Source: Rossellomorea aquimaris (GTDB lineage: Bacteria > Bacillota > Bacilli > Bacillales > Fictibacillaceae). Taken from it: a DNA stretch of 64,000 nt. The stretch's first letter is position 1, and every line of letters begins with the position of its first letter. This document shows, piece after piece, positions 8,687 to 17,694 of this stretch. Where the stretch lies: positions 806,001 to 870,000 of the forward strand of contig JAIVLN010000001.1 of the NCBI GenBank assembly GCA_020524245.1, given 5' to 3'. Both the position numbers and the translations under genes were made by a program. The notes below the pieces were generated by a model that worked only from the letters and a program-made list of their open reading frames with translations, had not been told where the DNA came from and made no database searches.

Positions 8687-9442
8687 ATGAAGACTCTTGC
8701 CAATCACTATCTCCGACTGCCAACCTTATTACGCTTAATCATCATTGTTTTCGCCGTGTTGTTCCTTTTCGGTACAATGATGCATGCATTAGAACCTGAC
8801 AATTTCCAGTCGATCTTTGATGGGATTTATTGGGCTGTAGTCACGGCTTCCACAGTCGGCTTCGGTGATTTTGTTCCGAAGACCGTTTTTGGTAAGTGGA
8901 TGACAATCCTGTTGGTTTTTTCAGGAGCAACATTTCTCACTTATTTTTTCTCGCAAATGGCAACTTATACAGTCAGTCGACAGAATGCCCTGTTGAAAGG
9001 CGATATGGCATACGGCAAGAGTGGTCATATTGTCGTCGTAGGCTGGAATGAACGCTCCAAAGCACTCATCGAACGAATTTATAAAGAGGATCCTAATAAA
9101 GAAATCGTGTTGATTGACCGGACGATAAAATCGAATCCTTTTCATAATAGCAACGTCCATTATATCCACGGAAAAGCGTACGAAGATGAAACGCTTCAGA
9201 AAGCGAACGTCCGGTTTGCTCAAATGGTCCTCATCACAGCGAACAATCAAGTAAGTGAAGAACAGTCCGATATGGATTCGATTTTGACACTGCTGGCCGT
9301 CGCTGGAATGAGTCCAGTTGCTCGAACGGTTGTTGAAATTCTTACTTCGGCACAATATGAAAATGCAAAACGGGCTGGAGCAGAGGAAATCATTCATACG
9401 TCCACAATTGTAAGCACCGCACTCTTGGAAAAGATGGACTAA
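8687..9442 (+). CDS. yugO: YugO-like two-span potassium channel with RCK domain
   Basis: The ATG at 8687 stands 6 bases after AAAGGTG; GTG 8678 lies inside that site. The 251 residues contain two membrane helices around a pore loop with selectivity filter TVGFGD, then a Rossmann RCK_N domain starting GHIVVVGWNERSKALIERI. B. subtilis YugO is about 328 residues, from memory, so this form is about 75 residues shorter and appears to lack the C-terminal RCK_C lobe. YugO in B. subtilis mediates potassium efflux in biofilm signalling. YugN, Pgi and YugJ follow in the same order as there, supporting orthology. No mstX is seen upstream. Confidence 0.85.
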   Translation: MKTLANHYLRLPTLLRLIIIVFAVLFLFGTMMHALEPDNFQSIFDGIYWAVVTASTVGFGDFVPKTVFGKWMTILLVFSGATFLTYFFSQMATYTVSRQNALLKGDMAYGKSGHIVVVGWNERSKALIERIYKEDPNKEIVLIDRTIKSNPFHNSNVHYIHGKAYEDETLQKANVRFAQMVLITANNQVSEEQSDMDSILTLLAVAGMSPVARTVVEILTSAQYENAKRAGAEEIIHTSTIVSTALLEKMD

Positions 9443-9843
9443 TCGAGGAGTTGATCCTCGAGGTCTTTGACCATTTTTTCTCCGATGCCGATCCACTTTT
9501 CATCAATGGATCCATCCGGGTCTTGTGGTTCTGAGAACTGGTTCAATGAAGCGGTTTTGTTCCAGACAGAAACGTTGTCATCCAATCCACGCTGGTATAC
9601 GTGATGGAGTAAGTATGGTGTTCCCAGTTCGACGACACAGTTGTCCTTATCAAGTTGCCCTTTAACTGCATTGAATGGAATACGGAGGAACATATAACCG
9701 TTCTCATCGTCCAACTTGTAATCGAACGCACCATGATCATACTCCCAACCGCCACCGATATCATAGCCGAGTGGCTTCAGCGTATATTCCAACTCATTCA
9801 GTTCGTATTTCTCTCCTTCTAGTTTCGAGCGAATTTCAAGCAT
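9439..9843 (-). CDS. yugN: YugN-like family protein
   Basis: The product has 134 residues, starts with ATG after GGGAG, and is acidic and soluble. The segments LKPLGYDIGGGWEYDHGAFD and YMFLRIPF are typical of the YugN-like family. No biochemical role is known. It is convergent with the channel gene and the two stop codons overlap (9439-9442), with no terminator between. Its position next to yugO and pgi is conserved with B. subtilis. Confidence 0.9.
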   Translation of the reverse strand: MLEIRSKLEGEKYELNELEYTLKPLGYDIGGGWEYDHGAFDYKLDDENGYMFLRIPFNAVKGQLDKDNCVVELGTPYLLHHVYQRGLDDNVSVWNKTASLNQFSEPQDPDGSIDEKWIGIGEKMVKDLEDQLLD

Positions 9844-9893
9844 GCTTGTTTCTCCCTTCAGACAATCGTTATCTTTAGCGTGTCCATTTAACG

Positions 9894-9944
9894 AAAAAAG
9901 ATGACCTGAAGCATCGATTGAGAAATCGATGACAGGTCATCTTT
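9894..9944 (-). terminator. Terminator after pgi
   Basis: On the minus strand AAGATGACCTG pairs with CAGGTCATCTT; a nested ATCGAT stem sits in the loop and a T6 run follows. Confidence 0.88.
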
Positions 9945-9959
9945 TGGTTGAAGTTGATT

Positions 9960-11309
9960 TTACTTTAAACGGCCTTCCAATTCTTCTTTCAGATCTTCGA
10001 ATCCTGGTTTTCCGAGCAAGGCGAACATGTTCTTCTTATACGCTTCAACTCCGGGCTGGTTGAATGGATTCACACCAAGCAAGTATCCGCTGATGGCGCA
10101 TGCTTTTTCGAAGAAATAGACGAGATAACCGAAGTGGTAGGCATTCAGCTCAGGAATGTTCAACACGAGGTTTGGGACACCGCCATCAGTATGTGCAAGC
10201 AATGTACCTTCATATGCCTTCTGGTTGACGAAGTCCATCGTTTTACCAGCTAAAAAGTTCAGATTATCAAGGTTGCCTTCGTCCTCTTTAATTTCCACTT
10301 CTTTACGCGGTTTTTCTACACTCAAAATCGTTTCGAACAAGTCACGGCGACCTTCTTGGACATATTGTCCAAGGGAGTGAAGATCTGTAGAGAAGTCAGC
10401 TGCTGCAGGGAAGATCCCTTTCAAGTCTTTCCCGTCACTCTCTCCGTATAGCTGCTTCCACCATTCAGCAACATAATGAAGTCCTGGTTCGTAGTTAACC
10501 ATTAATTCGATGGTTTTTCCCTTATTGTAAAGTGCGTTACGAACGGCAGCATATTGGTATGCTTCGTTTTCTGCCAAGTTCGGATTCGCATACGCTTCAC
10601 GCGCATCTCTCGCACCTTGCATCATTTCTTCAATGTTGATGCCAGTTGCAGCAATCGGAAGCAATCCGACAGCAGTGAGTACGGAGTAACGGCCTCCAAC
10701 GTCATCCGGAATGACGAATGTTTCGTAACCCTCTTCATTTGCTAACGTTTTTAACGCACCTTTCTCACGATCCGTTGTGGCATAGATCCGTTTACGCGCT
10801 TCATCTTTACCGTACTTCTCTTCTAAGAAGCTGCGGAACAATCGAAACGCAATTGCCGGTTCTGTCGTCGTACCAGATTTGGAAATAACGTTAATGGATA
10901 CATCTTTATCTTTCAACACATCAAATAGATCCTGGACGTACGTAGAACTAATGTGATGACCAACGAAAATGACTTGTGGCGTTTCACGGTCTTCTTTTCC
11001 GAGCATGTTGTAGAATGAATGGTTGAGCATCTCAATCGCTGCACGAGCGCCGAGATAAGAACCACCGATTCCGATTACAAGCAACACGTCTGAATCAGAT
11101 TTGATCTTTTGTGCCGCTTTTTGGATACGAGCGAATTCTTCACGATCATAATTCTCCGGCAGGTCTACCCAGCCGATAAAATCGTTTCCGGCACCAGTTC
11201 CGTTATGTAATGCTTCATGGGCTGTTTTCACCTGGTCAGCAAAATGGTCGATTTCGTGCTGACCGATGAAAGACAATGCTTTTTTATAATCAAATTGGAT
11301 TGTAGACAT
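9960..11309 (-). CDS. pgi: Glucose-6-phosphate isomerase
   Basis: The enzyme interconverts glucose-6-phosphate and fructose-6-phosphate in the cytosol. The start at 11309 is chosen because GGAGGG stands 5 bases upstream, giving 449 residues, usual for Firmicute Pgi. Motifs include [18 protein letters not shown] (sugar-phosphate site), [35 protein letters not shown] and catalytic Glu in [12 protein letters not shown] candidate promoter (11345-11373) and a cre site (11387-11400) lie upstream, so it appears to be transcribed independently of the dehydrogenase gene. Confidence 0.98.
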   Translation of the reverse strand: MSTIQFDYKKALSFIGQHEIDHFADQVKTAHEALHNGTGAGNDFIGWVDLPENYDREEFARIQKAAQKIKSDSDVLLVIGIGGSYLGARAAIEMLNHSFYNMLGKEDRETPQVIFVGHHISSTYVQDLFDVLKDKDVSINVISKSGTTTEPAIAFRLFRSFLEEKYGKDEARKRIYATTDREKGALKTLANEEGYETFVIPDDVGGRYSVLTAVGLLPIAATGINIEEMMQGARDAREAYANPNLAENEAYQYAAVRNALYNKGKTIELMVNYEPGLHYVAEWWKQLYGESDGKDLKGIFPAAADFSTDLHSLGQYVQEGRRDLFETILSVEKPRKEVEIKEDEGNLDNLNFLAGKTMDFVNQKAYEGTLLAHTDGGVPNLVLNIPELNAYHFGYLVYFFEKACAISGYLLGVNPFNQPGVEAYKKNMFALLGKPGFEDLKEELEGRLK

Positions 11310-11344
11310 GTTAACCCTCCATCTTCTATTCACTATTCATAATC

Positions 11345-11373
11345 ACTTTATCGGAATGAAAATTCAAACGCAA
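11345..11373 (-). promoter_or_regulatory. Candidate pgi promoter
   Basis: On the minus strand TTGCGT and TAAAGT are 17 bases apart, 36 bases before the pgi start codon. The -10 match is moderate. Confidence 0.45.
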
Positions 11374-11386
11374 GCTCCAGTGTTAA

Positions 11387-11400
11387 TGTAAACGATTACA
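11387..11400. promoter_or_regulatory. cre (CcpA) site upstream of pgi
   Basis: TGTAAACGATTACA is a full match to the cre consensus TGNAANCGNTNNCA and nearly palindromic. If the promoter call is right it is centred near -56, a place where CcpA activates ackA and pta in B. subtilis. Confidence 0.65.
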
Positions 11401-11437
11401 CTGCAAATTATTTGAGTTGCATTTATATCGGAAGGAT

Positions 11438-11473
11438 AAAAAACTGCACACCGCCTTTTAAGCAGCGTGCAGT
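11438..11473 (-). terminator. Terminator after the alcohol dehydrogenase gene
   Basis: On the minus strand ACTGCACGCTGC pairs over 12 bp (with G-U pairs) with GGCGGTGTGCAGT and is followed by T6. Confidence 0.88.
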
Positions 11474-11482
11474 ATTCTTATT

Positions 11483-12646
11483 TTACAAGGACATTTGGAG
11501 GATGTTCATCACATCTTCTTTCTCTTGTGTTTGGAAGTTTCCGAAAGGACCGCGTTTCATGGCGCGATCTGCCATCAGTTCCAATTGGGAATCGTCGATG
11601 TCATAATCGGCTAGACGGGTTGGTGCACCGAGTGAAGTCCAGAATTCAGAGATTTTGTCAACTGCCGTTAAGGCTAGTTCACGATCGGATTTACCTTCTG
11701 GATCAATGCCAAACACTCGAACCGCAAGCTGTTTCAACTTCGGCTCTGTCGCTTCGATGTTGTGACGCATCCAATTCGGGAACAGAATGGCGAGTCCACC
11801 TGCATGTGGAATGTCATATACGGCAGAAACGGCGTGCTCGATATTGTGCGTAGCCCAGTCACCGCGAGCTCCCATTTGTAAGATTCCGTTCAATGCCATC
11901 GTACCGCTGTAAAGGATTGTTTCTCGATGTTCATAGCTCTCTAGATTTTCAAGCAATTGAGGAGCTGTATCCATTACAGTGAGAAGGATCGCTTCTGCCA
12001 TGCGTTCCTGCAATTTCGTGTTTGTCGCTGAATGGAAATAAGATTCCAGCACATGAGACATCATGTCGACAATCCCGTATACCGTTTGATCCTTAGGCAC
12101 GGTGAATGTATTTTCAGGGTCAAGAATGGAGAATTTCGGGAAGTTCAACGGGCTTCCCCATCCATACTTCTCATTCGTTTCCCAGTTTGTGATAACCGAG
12201 CCCGAGTTCATTTCCGAACCGGTTGCCGCAAGTGTAAGAACCGTCCCGAATGGGAGCGTAGCCTTCACTTCCTCTTTTTTCGTAATGAGATCCCATACAT
12301 CTCCATCGTATTTTGCACCTGCCGCGATCGCTTTCGTACAGTCGATGACACTTCCTCCCCCTACTGCAAAAAGGAAATCCACATTGTTTTCACGTACAAG
12401 CTCAACACCTTTTCGTACGGTAGTCAATCGAGGGTTCGGTTCAACGCCAGCCAGTTCTGTTACATTGGCACCGATTGCTGACAACCGCTCCATTACCTGG
12501 TCGTACAGACCGTTCTTCTTAATGCTGCCACCGCCATATACGACCAGCACGTTTTTACCGTATTGAGGAATTTCTGTATCTAATGTTTGTAATTGTCCTT
12601 TACCGAATATCAGTTTTGTTGGATTTCGAAATTGAAAAGAATCCAT
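11483..12646 (-). CDS. yugJ: Iron-containing alcohol dehydrogenase, YugJ/YugK type
   Basis: The product has 387 residues of the group III (Fe-ADH, BDH) fold. It opens with [14 protein letters not shown]. The NAD(P)-binding glycine loop is [16 protein letters not shown] (about 95-110). Metal ligands are expected in [11 protein letters not shown] and in [20 protein letters not shown], with His residues present in both. The family reduces butanal and other aldehydes with NAD(P)H. B. subtilis has two tandem copies (yugJ, yugK) between yugI and pgi; only one is here. I cannot tell which of the two it is closer to. Confidence 0.9.
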   Translation of the reverse strand: MDSFQFRNPTKLIFGKGQLQTLDTEIPQYGKNVLVVYGGGSIKKNGLYDQVMERLSAIGANVTELAGVEPNPRLTTVRKGVELVRENNVDFLFAVGGGSVIDCTKAIAAGAKYDGDVWDLITKKEEVKATLPFGTVLTLAATGSEMNSGSVITNWETNEKYGWGSPLNFPKFSILDPENTFTVPKDQTVYGIVDMMSHVLESYFHSATNTKLQERMAEAILLTVMDTAPQLLENLESYEHRETILYSGTMALNGILQMGARGDWATHNIEHAVSAVYDIPHAGGLAILFPNWMRHNIEATEPKLKQLAVRVFGIDPEGKSDRELALTAVDKISEFWTSLGAPTRLADYDIDDSQLELMADRAMKRGPFGNFQTQEKEDVMNILQMSL

Positions 12647-12802
12647 GTATATCCTCCTCTATGAATCAGATGATGTTATTATCTCGAAAACCATGGATTT
12701 GAGTAAAGTAATTTGATTTGACCATTTATGTATAAAATGAACCGTCATATTCCAAAATAATGTAGAAGTAAAATCTTCCACTTCATTAAAGGAGGAAACA
12801 AC

Positions 12803-13033
12803 ATGAGTGCTATTCAACGTACAGCTTTAGTGTTAGTCATTATCGGTGCAATCAACTGGGGACTTATCGGCTTTTTCCAATTCGATCTAGTTGCAGCGAT
12901 TTTTGGTGGACAAGATGCTGCTTTGGCAAGAATCGTGTACGGATTGGTTGGACTTAGTGGATTGTACTGTCTGACACTGTTGTTCAAACCGTCTGAAGAA
13001 TTCAGTACGGAAGACCGCAGCGAATTGACATAA
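12803..13033 (+). CDS. yuzA: DUF378 membrane protein YuzA
   Basis: This small protein of 76 residues follows AAAGGAGGAAAC and has two hydrophobic helices. The segments ALVLVIIGAINWGLIGFFQF and IVYGLVGLSGLYCL are the conserved core of DUF378. The family function is unknown. Its place between yugI and yugJ is the same as in B. subtilis. Confidence 0.9.
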   Translation: MSAIQRTALVLVIIGAINWGLIGFFQFDLVAAIFGGQDAALARIVYGLVGLSGLYCLTLLFKPSEEFSTEDRSELT

Positions 13034-13061
13034 CTTGTCGTTTTGATGAGAAATGAGAAAC

Positions 13062-13088
13062 CCGAACCGGTATGCGGTTCGGTTTTTT
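13062..13088 (+). terminator. Terminator after yuzA
   Basis: CCGAACCG pairs with CGGTTCGG and is followed by T6. Confidence 0.92.
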
Positions 13089-13090
13089 CT

Positions 13091-13243
13091 ATCCTGCCCC
13101 AAAATGGGATTTCTGCTCATTTTGGGGCAGGATAGAGCCCTTATCGTTACCCAAATTGGACCTCAGCTCATTTTGGGGCAGGATAGAGCTCTTATCGTTA
13201 CCCTAATTGGACCTCAGCTCATTTTTGGGGCAAGGTAGAGCTC
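13091..13243. repeat. Family A intergenic repeat: 16-bp dyad plus 51-bp direct repeats
   Basis: ATCCTGCCCCAAAATG at 13091 and its exact complement ending at 13133 form a dyad with an 11-base loop. Direct repeats of 51 bp begin at 13115, 13166 and 13217; the third is partial and less conserved. Each unit carries CATTTTGGGGCAGGATAGAG. It lies between the convergent yuzA and yugI terminators. No reading frame of value was found. Confidence 0.85.
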
Positions 13244-13254
13244 TCCATATAGAA

Positions 13255-13278
13255 AAAAGCAGCCCTGTGGCTGCTTTT
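13255..13278 (-). terminator. Terminator after yugI
   Basis: GCAGCC pairs with GGCTGC around CTGT, with A/T runs on both sides; it can act on either strand. Confidence 0.88.
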
Positions 13279-13292
13279 ACATTATACTCTAT

Positions 13293-13688
13293 TTATTTCT
13301 TAAGACGCTTGTTCAATTGAGCTTGGCGGTCGTTAGACTCTTTCAACCAGCTCTTCAACTTATCTTCAAGCGTGTTGAATCCTTGAGTATTGTTGTCGTT
13401 TTGAGCTGGGCGCTTACGACGAGGGCGCTGCTGCTGTTTTGGTTCTGGAGCAGCTTGTGTTTTACGGATAGAGAGGGAAATCTTTCCGCTGTCCTCTTCT
13501 ACGTTCATAACTTTTACCTCTACTGTATCCCCAACAGAAAGGTGATCATTTATATCTTTCACGTAATCGTGAGAAACCTCAGAAATGTGTACTAATCCTT
13601 GGTGTTGATCATCTAGGGCAACAAACGCACCGAACGGTTTGATCCCAGTGACTTTCCCCTCTACTGTGCTTCCAACTTCGTATTTCAT
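13293..13688 (-). CDS. yugI: S1-domain RNA-binding protein YugI (general stress protein 13 type)
   Basis: The protein has 131 residues. An S1 fold takes up residues 1-75, with VEGKVTGIKPFGAFVALDD and GLVHISEVSHDYV as the RNA-binding face. A basic linker rich in Gln, Arg and Lys follows and the end is helical and charged. B. subtilis YugI (GSP13) has the same plan and binds ribosomes or RNA. It is a single gene. Confidence 0.93.
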   Translation of the reverse strand: MKYEVGSTVEGKVTGIKPFGAFVALDDQHQGLVHISEVSHDYVKDINDHLSVGDTVEVKVMNVEEDSGKISLSIRKTQAAPEPKQQQRPRRKRPAQNDNNTQGFNTLEDKLKSWLKESNDRQAQLNKRLKK

Positions 13689-13774
13689 AAAAGTAACAAC
13701 TCCTACATATTTTTTAACTTTAACAGTATAACACAGAAAGGTTAATTATACAAAAATGCGACAAGACTTGCAAA

Positions 13775-13803
13775 AAGAAAAAACCACCGTTGTGACGGCG
13801 GTT
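13775..13803 (-). terminator. Terminator after asnB
   Basis: On the minus strand AAACCGCCG pairs with CGGTGGTTT (one G-U) and a T6 run follows. Confidence 0.85.
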
Positions 13804-13823
13804 TATCAATCATCTGGAGTGTT

Positions 13824-15746
13824 TCAACTCGTTGCGATATCATATTCTTCAATCATTTCTTCGTAGTCGCTTAAACTACGGAAGCTCGAAAAGTCATATA
13901 ACTTTTCCACATAAATCTGGTGCCAGATCATGAAGATGAGCACCGTCCAGATCTTTCGGCTGTAATCCAGCTTTCCAGTTCGATGAGATTCGAGCATCTC
14001 AAGTACAATTTTCTTATCGATGTATTGGTCTGTCTGGCTTTTTTGAATAAGGTTTTTCGCCCATTCATACATTTCATTTTTCAACCAGTGACGGATCGGG
14101 ACCGGGAACCCAAGCTTCCTTCTGTACAAAACAGAATCGGGTACAATTCCTTTCATTGCTTCACGGAGGGCGTACTTGGTCGTTCCATTTGTAACCGAAT
14201 CAGATGGAGCTATCTGTGATGCCACTCTGAAGACTTCCTTATCAAGGAAAGGAACTCGTAGTTCAAGTGAATTCGCCATTGTCATTCGGTCTGCTTTTAC
14301 AAGAATATCTCCACGTAACCAAGTATGCATGTCGACATACTGCATTTTGTGGATATCTTGATAGGTCCGAGCGTTATCATAGATCGGCTGTGTCACTTTG
14401 CGATAATGCCAATCCTCGTTATATTTGTTAAGAAGCTGCTTTTTCTCATTTTCTGTGAACATTTTCGCGTTCCCAATATACCTTTCTTCCATTGACATGC
14501 TGCCCCGTTCAATAAAGCTTTTTCCTTTCGTACCTTCCGGAAGGACATCTGTAAGTTTTTTTAACCATTTTCGGAGTCCGAGAGGCAACGTTTGATAGCT
14601 TCTTAATGAATTCGGTTCGTTGTAAATGGTATATCCACCGAACAATTCATCCGCTCCTTCGCCTGACAAGACGACTTTTACGTGTTTTCTCGCTTCACGA
14701 GCAACGAAGTATAATGGGATAGCGGCGGGATCTGCTACAGGATCGTCCATGTACCAGATGATTTTGGGTAATTCGCTAATAAATTCTTCAGGCTTGACGA
14801 TATAATGAATGTTCTCGACATTCAATTCAGCTGCTGTCGAAATGGCGACATCAATTTCGCTGTACCCTTCTCGCTCAAAGCCGACAGTGAATGTTTTGAT
14901 ATTCGGGTTGATTTCACGGGCAAGAGCAACAATCGCGCTTGAGTCAATTCCGCCTGATAGGAAACTACCAACAGGTACATCACTTCGCATATGTACTTTG
15001 ACAGAGTCTCTCATCACATTGCGAATCTCTTCAATCGTTCGATCTATAGGTGCAGCTTTCGGATGGAATGTCGGTAACCAATAGGCATGAATCGACATTT
15101 TTCCGCCTGGTTCTTTTGTAAAGTAGTGTCCAGGCGACAATTTTTGCACGCCCACGGACATGGTAGCAGGTTCTGGGACGAATTGATATGTCAGGTAATG
15201 ATGAAGTGATTCAGGATCAACTTCATTTTCGCCCCTTAGTGCCAGGATTGATTTTTTCTCAGATGCACAATAAAGGTGACCATTTTCTTCCAGATAGAAA
15301 AATGGCTTGATACCGAACGGATCCCGACCTCCAAAGAGTTTCTTCTTTTCCTTATCCCAAATGAGGAAACTGAACATGCCTCGGAGATCTTTTATGGATT
15401 CGACACCTTTTCGGGCATAATTCGCTAATATAACCTCTGTGTCGGAAGTTGTATTGAATTCATATCCTTCTTCAATCAACTCATTCCGCAGTTCGACATA
15501 ATTGTAAACTTCGCCGTTGAAGATAATCCAATAACGATCATTTTCATAAGATAACGGCTGGTGTCCGCTTTCAAGGTCAATGATACTTAAACGGCGGAAA
15601 CCGAAACGTATATGTTCATCATAAAAGAACCCCTCATCATCCGGTCCTCTATGAGTGATTAAACCCGTCATTTTTTTCAATTGATTCTGTTCTGTAACTT
15701 CTGGCTCGTAGTTCTCATCTGAGACGTAGCCGACAAATCCGCACAT
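13824..15746 (-). CDS. asnB: Glutamine-hydrolysing asparagine synthase
   Basis: The enzyme has 640 residues. An N-terminal Ntn glutaminase domain has the catalytic Cys2 directly after Met (MCGFVGYVSD). A C-terminal synthetase domain has the ATP pyrophosphatase loop FLSGGIDSSAIVALA (about 262-276) and LSGEGADELFGGY. The length fits B. subtilis AsnB (632) better than AsnO or AsnH. AsnB-type enzymes make asparagine, and B. subtilis AsnB is also reported to amidate meso-diaminopimelate in peptidoglycan. The ECF-like promoter upstream (15839-15864) would suit a cell-wall role. The start follows AAAGGAGG. Confidence 0.95.
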   Translation of the reverse strand: MCGFVGYVSDENYEPEVTEQNQLKKMTGLITHRGPDDEGFFYDEHIRFGFRRLSIIDLESGHQPLSYENDRYWIIFNGEVYNYVELRNELIEEGYEFNTTSDTEVILANYARKGVESIKDLRGMFSFLIWDKEKKKLFGGRDPFGIKPFFYLEENGHLYCASEKKSILALRGENEVDPESLHHYLTYQFVPEPATMSVGVQKLSPGHYFTKEPGGKMSIHAYWLPTFHPKAAPIDRTIEEIRNVMRDSVKVHMRSDVPVGSFLSGGIDSSAIVALAREINPNIKTFTVGFEREGYSEIDVAISTAAELNVENIHYIVKPEEFISELPKIIWYMDDPVADPAAIPLYFVAREARKHVKVVLSGEGADELFGGYTIYNEPNSLRSYQTLPLGLRKWLKKLTDVLPEGTKGKSFIERGSMSMEERYIGNAKMFTENEKKQLLNKYNEDWHYRKVTQPIYDNARTYQDIHKMQYVDMHTWLRGDILVKADRMTMANSLELRVPFLDKEVFRVASQIAPSDSVTNGTTKYALREAMKGIVPDSVLYRRKLGFPVPIRHWLKNEMYEWAKNLIQKSQTDQYIDKKIVLEMLESHRTGKLDYSRKIWTVLIFMIWHQIYVEKLYDFSSFRSLSDYEEMIEEYDIATS

Positions 15747-15838
15747 GTGACTGCCTCCTTTTTCGAAGTTATTCGTATCTCAAGGTGAAATATGGAACAA
15801 CCTCTATTACCTCATTATATATGCTTGCAATAGTATTA

Positions 15839-15864
15839 GACGAGTGACTTTAGACATTGTTTCA
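15839..15864 (-). promoter_or_regulatory. ECF-sigma-type promoter upstream of asnB
   Basis: On the minus strand TGAAAC, 16 bases, then CGTC. This is the consensus of the SigW/SigX/SigM group, and CGTC is the SigM/SigX-like -10. It lies about 93 bases before the asnB ATG, leaving an 85-90 base leader. Confidence 0.65.
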
Positions 15865-15995
15865 AAAAAGTCTTCCTTTTTTTATCATTCCATATATTCC
15901 CTTTAGTTATTTCTTACTATCCGCATTTTTAACCAAAAAACTTCCTATATGTAATACCTCTCAAACGTTTAAAAAGTTTTAAAATGTTTTTTAAA

Positions 15996-16057
15996 GAGTA
16001 CCAGGTACCGAATGAGACTCCTTGAGGCTCAATGGATTGAAATTGGTACCTGACACC
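15996..16057. repeat. GGTACC-type dispersed repeat
   Basis: GAGTACCAGGTACCG at 15996 and GGTACCTGACACC at 16045 face each other. The same word family recurs at 17569, 17618, 17665 and four times at 28862-29020. The remainder of the 357-base gap 15747-16103 holds the asnB leader and promoter and an A/T-rich stretch with nothing else evident. Confidence 0.75.
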
Positions 16058-16088
16058 AAAAGAAGGACAGACGCATTGTTCTGCCCTT
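16058..16088 (-). terminator. Terminator after the fumarase/aspartase-type gene
   Basis: On the minus strand AGGGCAGA pairs with TCTGTCCT (one G-U) and is followed by TCTTTT. Confidence 0.7.
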
Positions 16089-16103
16089 TGTGTTGTTGTT
16101 TTC

Positions 16104-17486
16104 TTACACTAGATTTTCAGGGTCTAACAGGTCTTCTGCTTCTTCTTCCGTCAGAATGCCTTGTTCGAGAATCACTTCTCGAACAGTTTTACCTGATCGA
16201 AAGCTTTCTTTCGCAACTTCAGCTGCTTTTTCATATCCGATTTTCGGATTGAGTGCTGTAGCCAACGCAAGACTCTTTTCCATCAATTCACTCATACGTT
16301 CTTCATTCGGCTCGATTCCGTTGATGCATCGTTCGGTGAACGTGTCCATTCCGTTTGAGAGAATGGTAATGGATTGTAGTACGTTGTACCCTATGATCGG
16401 CATCATCGGATTGATTTCCAATTGACTACCGACTCCTGCAGTCGAAACACAAGTATCATTTCCGATGACCTGAGAACATATCATATAAAGGTTTTCCGGT
16501 ATGACCGGGTTCACTTTACCTGGCATGATGGAGGAGCCGGGTTGAACTGCGGGTAGAGTGAGCTCTGCAATGCCGGTTCGTGGCCCTGAGCTGAGCAACC
16601 GGAAATCACTTGAAATTTTGATTAGATGAATCGCTACTTCTTTTAACGCATGACTGACACGAATAGCTGCTCCTGTATTTTGCATAAAGCTGAACCGGTT
16701 TTTCGGCTGTTTAAAATCCAATCCAGTCGTGTCAGCAATCGCTTGAATCGCCCTGTCGCTATATTCAGGGTGTGAGTTGATGCCTGTTCCGACGGCGTTT
16801 CCACCTAAACCGATTTCATAAAGAAACGGTTCAGCCATCTTTACAGCGTCATACGCATTCCTGAGACTCTGGGCATAGCCTTCAAACGATTGTCCTAGCC
16901 GCATCGGCACAGCGTCCTGCATATGGGTTCGCCCCGATTTGATGTAGGGCTGGAATTCTTGTGCTTTGTTTTCAAGTGCTTCAATCGTTTTTTCGAGCGC
17001 TGGATAGAGGTGTCGGTTCAATTCTTCCGCAACTGAGATGTTGATGGCGACATGAATCGTATCGTTCGTAGATTGTGCCATATTCACATCATCATTCGGA
17101 TGAACCTTCGTCCAGTCTCCTCTTTCTCCACCTAAAAGTTCACTTGCTCGAGATGCGATGACCTCATTGGCGTTCATGTTTTGAGACGTACCGGCACCTG
17201 CCTGGTAAGCGTCCACGACAAACTCCTCATCGAGTTTCCCTTCCATCACTTCTTCAGCCGCTTGTATGATGGCATTCGCTTTTTTCTCTTCCAGTTGTCC
17301 CGTATCACGATTCGCAACCGCAGCACAACGTTTAATGATTGCTTGAGCTCGTATGAAAGCTCGAGGCAATCGTTGACCGCTGATCGGGAAATTTTCAACC
17401 GCTCGTTGGGTTTGGGCTCCGTAATAGGCGTCTGCTGGTACTTTAACTTCTCCTAATGTATCTTTTGCAATTCGATAATTTTCCAC
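16104..17486 (-). CDS. Class II fumarase / aspartase superfamily lyase
   Basis: The GTG at 17486 is chosen because GGGAGG stands 9 bases before it, giving 460 residues beginning ENYRIAKDTLGEVKVPADAY. Superfamily motifs are GAGTSQNMNANEVIA, KSGRTHMQDAVP, GGNAVGTGIN and the catalytic SS loop PGSSIMPGKVNPVIPEN. GEVKVPADAYYGAQTQRAVE and SGPRTGIAEL resemble actinobacterial class II fumarase, whereas NPVIPE is also seen in aspartases. The reaction is therefore fumarate hydration (TCA cycle) or aspartate deamination; I favour fumarase. It is transcribed alone and is not part of the yug synteny. Confidence 0.85.
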   Translation of the reverse strand: MENYRIAKDTLGEVKVPADAYYGAQTQRAVENFPISGQRLPRAFIRAQAIIKRCAAVANRDTGQLEEKKANAIIQAAEEVMEGKLDEEFVVDAYQAGAGTSQNMNANEVIASRASELLGGERGDWTKVHPNDDVNMAQSTNDTIHVAINISVAEELNRHLYPALEKTIEALENKAQEFQPYIKSGRTHMQDAVPMRLGQSFEGYAQSLRNAYDAVKMAEPFLYEIGLGGNAVGTGINSHPEYSDRAIQAIADTTGLDFKQPKNRFSFMQNTGAAIRVSHALKEVAIHLIKISSDFRLLSSGPRTGIAELTLPAVQPGSSIMPGKVNPVIPENLYMICSQVIGNDTCVSTAGVGSQLEINPMMPIIGYNVLQSITILSNGMDTFTERCINGIEPNEERMSELMEKSLALATALNPKIGYEKAAEVAKESFRSGKTVREVILEQGILTEEEAEDLLDPENLV

Positions 17487-17568
17487 GTCTGATATTCCTC
17501 CCATCCCTGTTAATGTCGCTACAATCTTATGTTCCACAATTATGCAAATTAAAACCCATATTTCTTCC

Positions 17569-17677
17569 AGTACCAGGTACCATTTTTCAACCCTTGATAC
17601 TCCTGCAATTTCAGAAAGTGCCTGGTACCGATTAAGAAACCTGCAGGGACAGGGCTTCTTAATCGGTGCCAGGCACC
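17569..17677. repeat. GGTACC-type repeat with a 21-bp hairpin
   Basis: AGTACCAGGTACC at 17569 is followed by an inverted pair. The 21 bases at 17618-17638 complement 17656-17676 with one G-U-type mismatch around a 17-base loop. The arms contain GTGCCTGGTACCGATTAAG. It lies after the stop of the 93-residue gene and may end its transcript. Confidence 0.8.
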
Positions 17678-17694
17678 TTTACATCCTATACATC

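Noticed and set aside
13091-13243. Possible CRISPR-like array
   Set aside because: Units are contiguous 51-bp repeats with no unique spacers and no cas genes are near. The same holds for 28862-29020, 30406-30525, 33146-33301 and 46662-46860.
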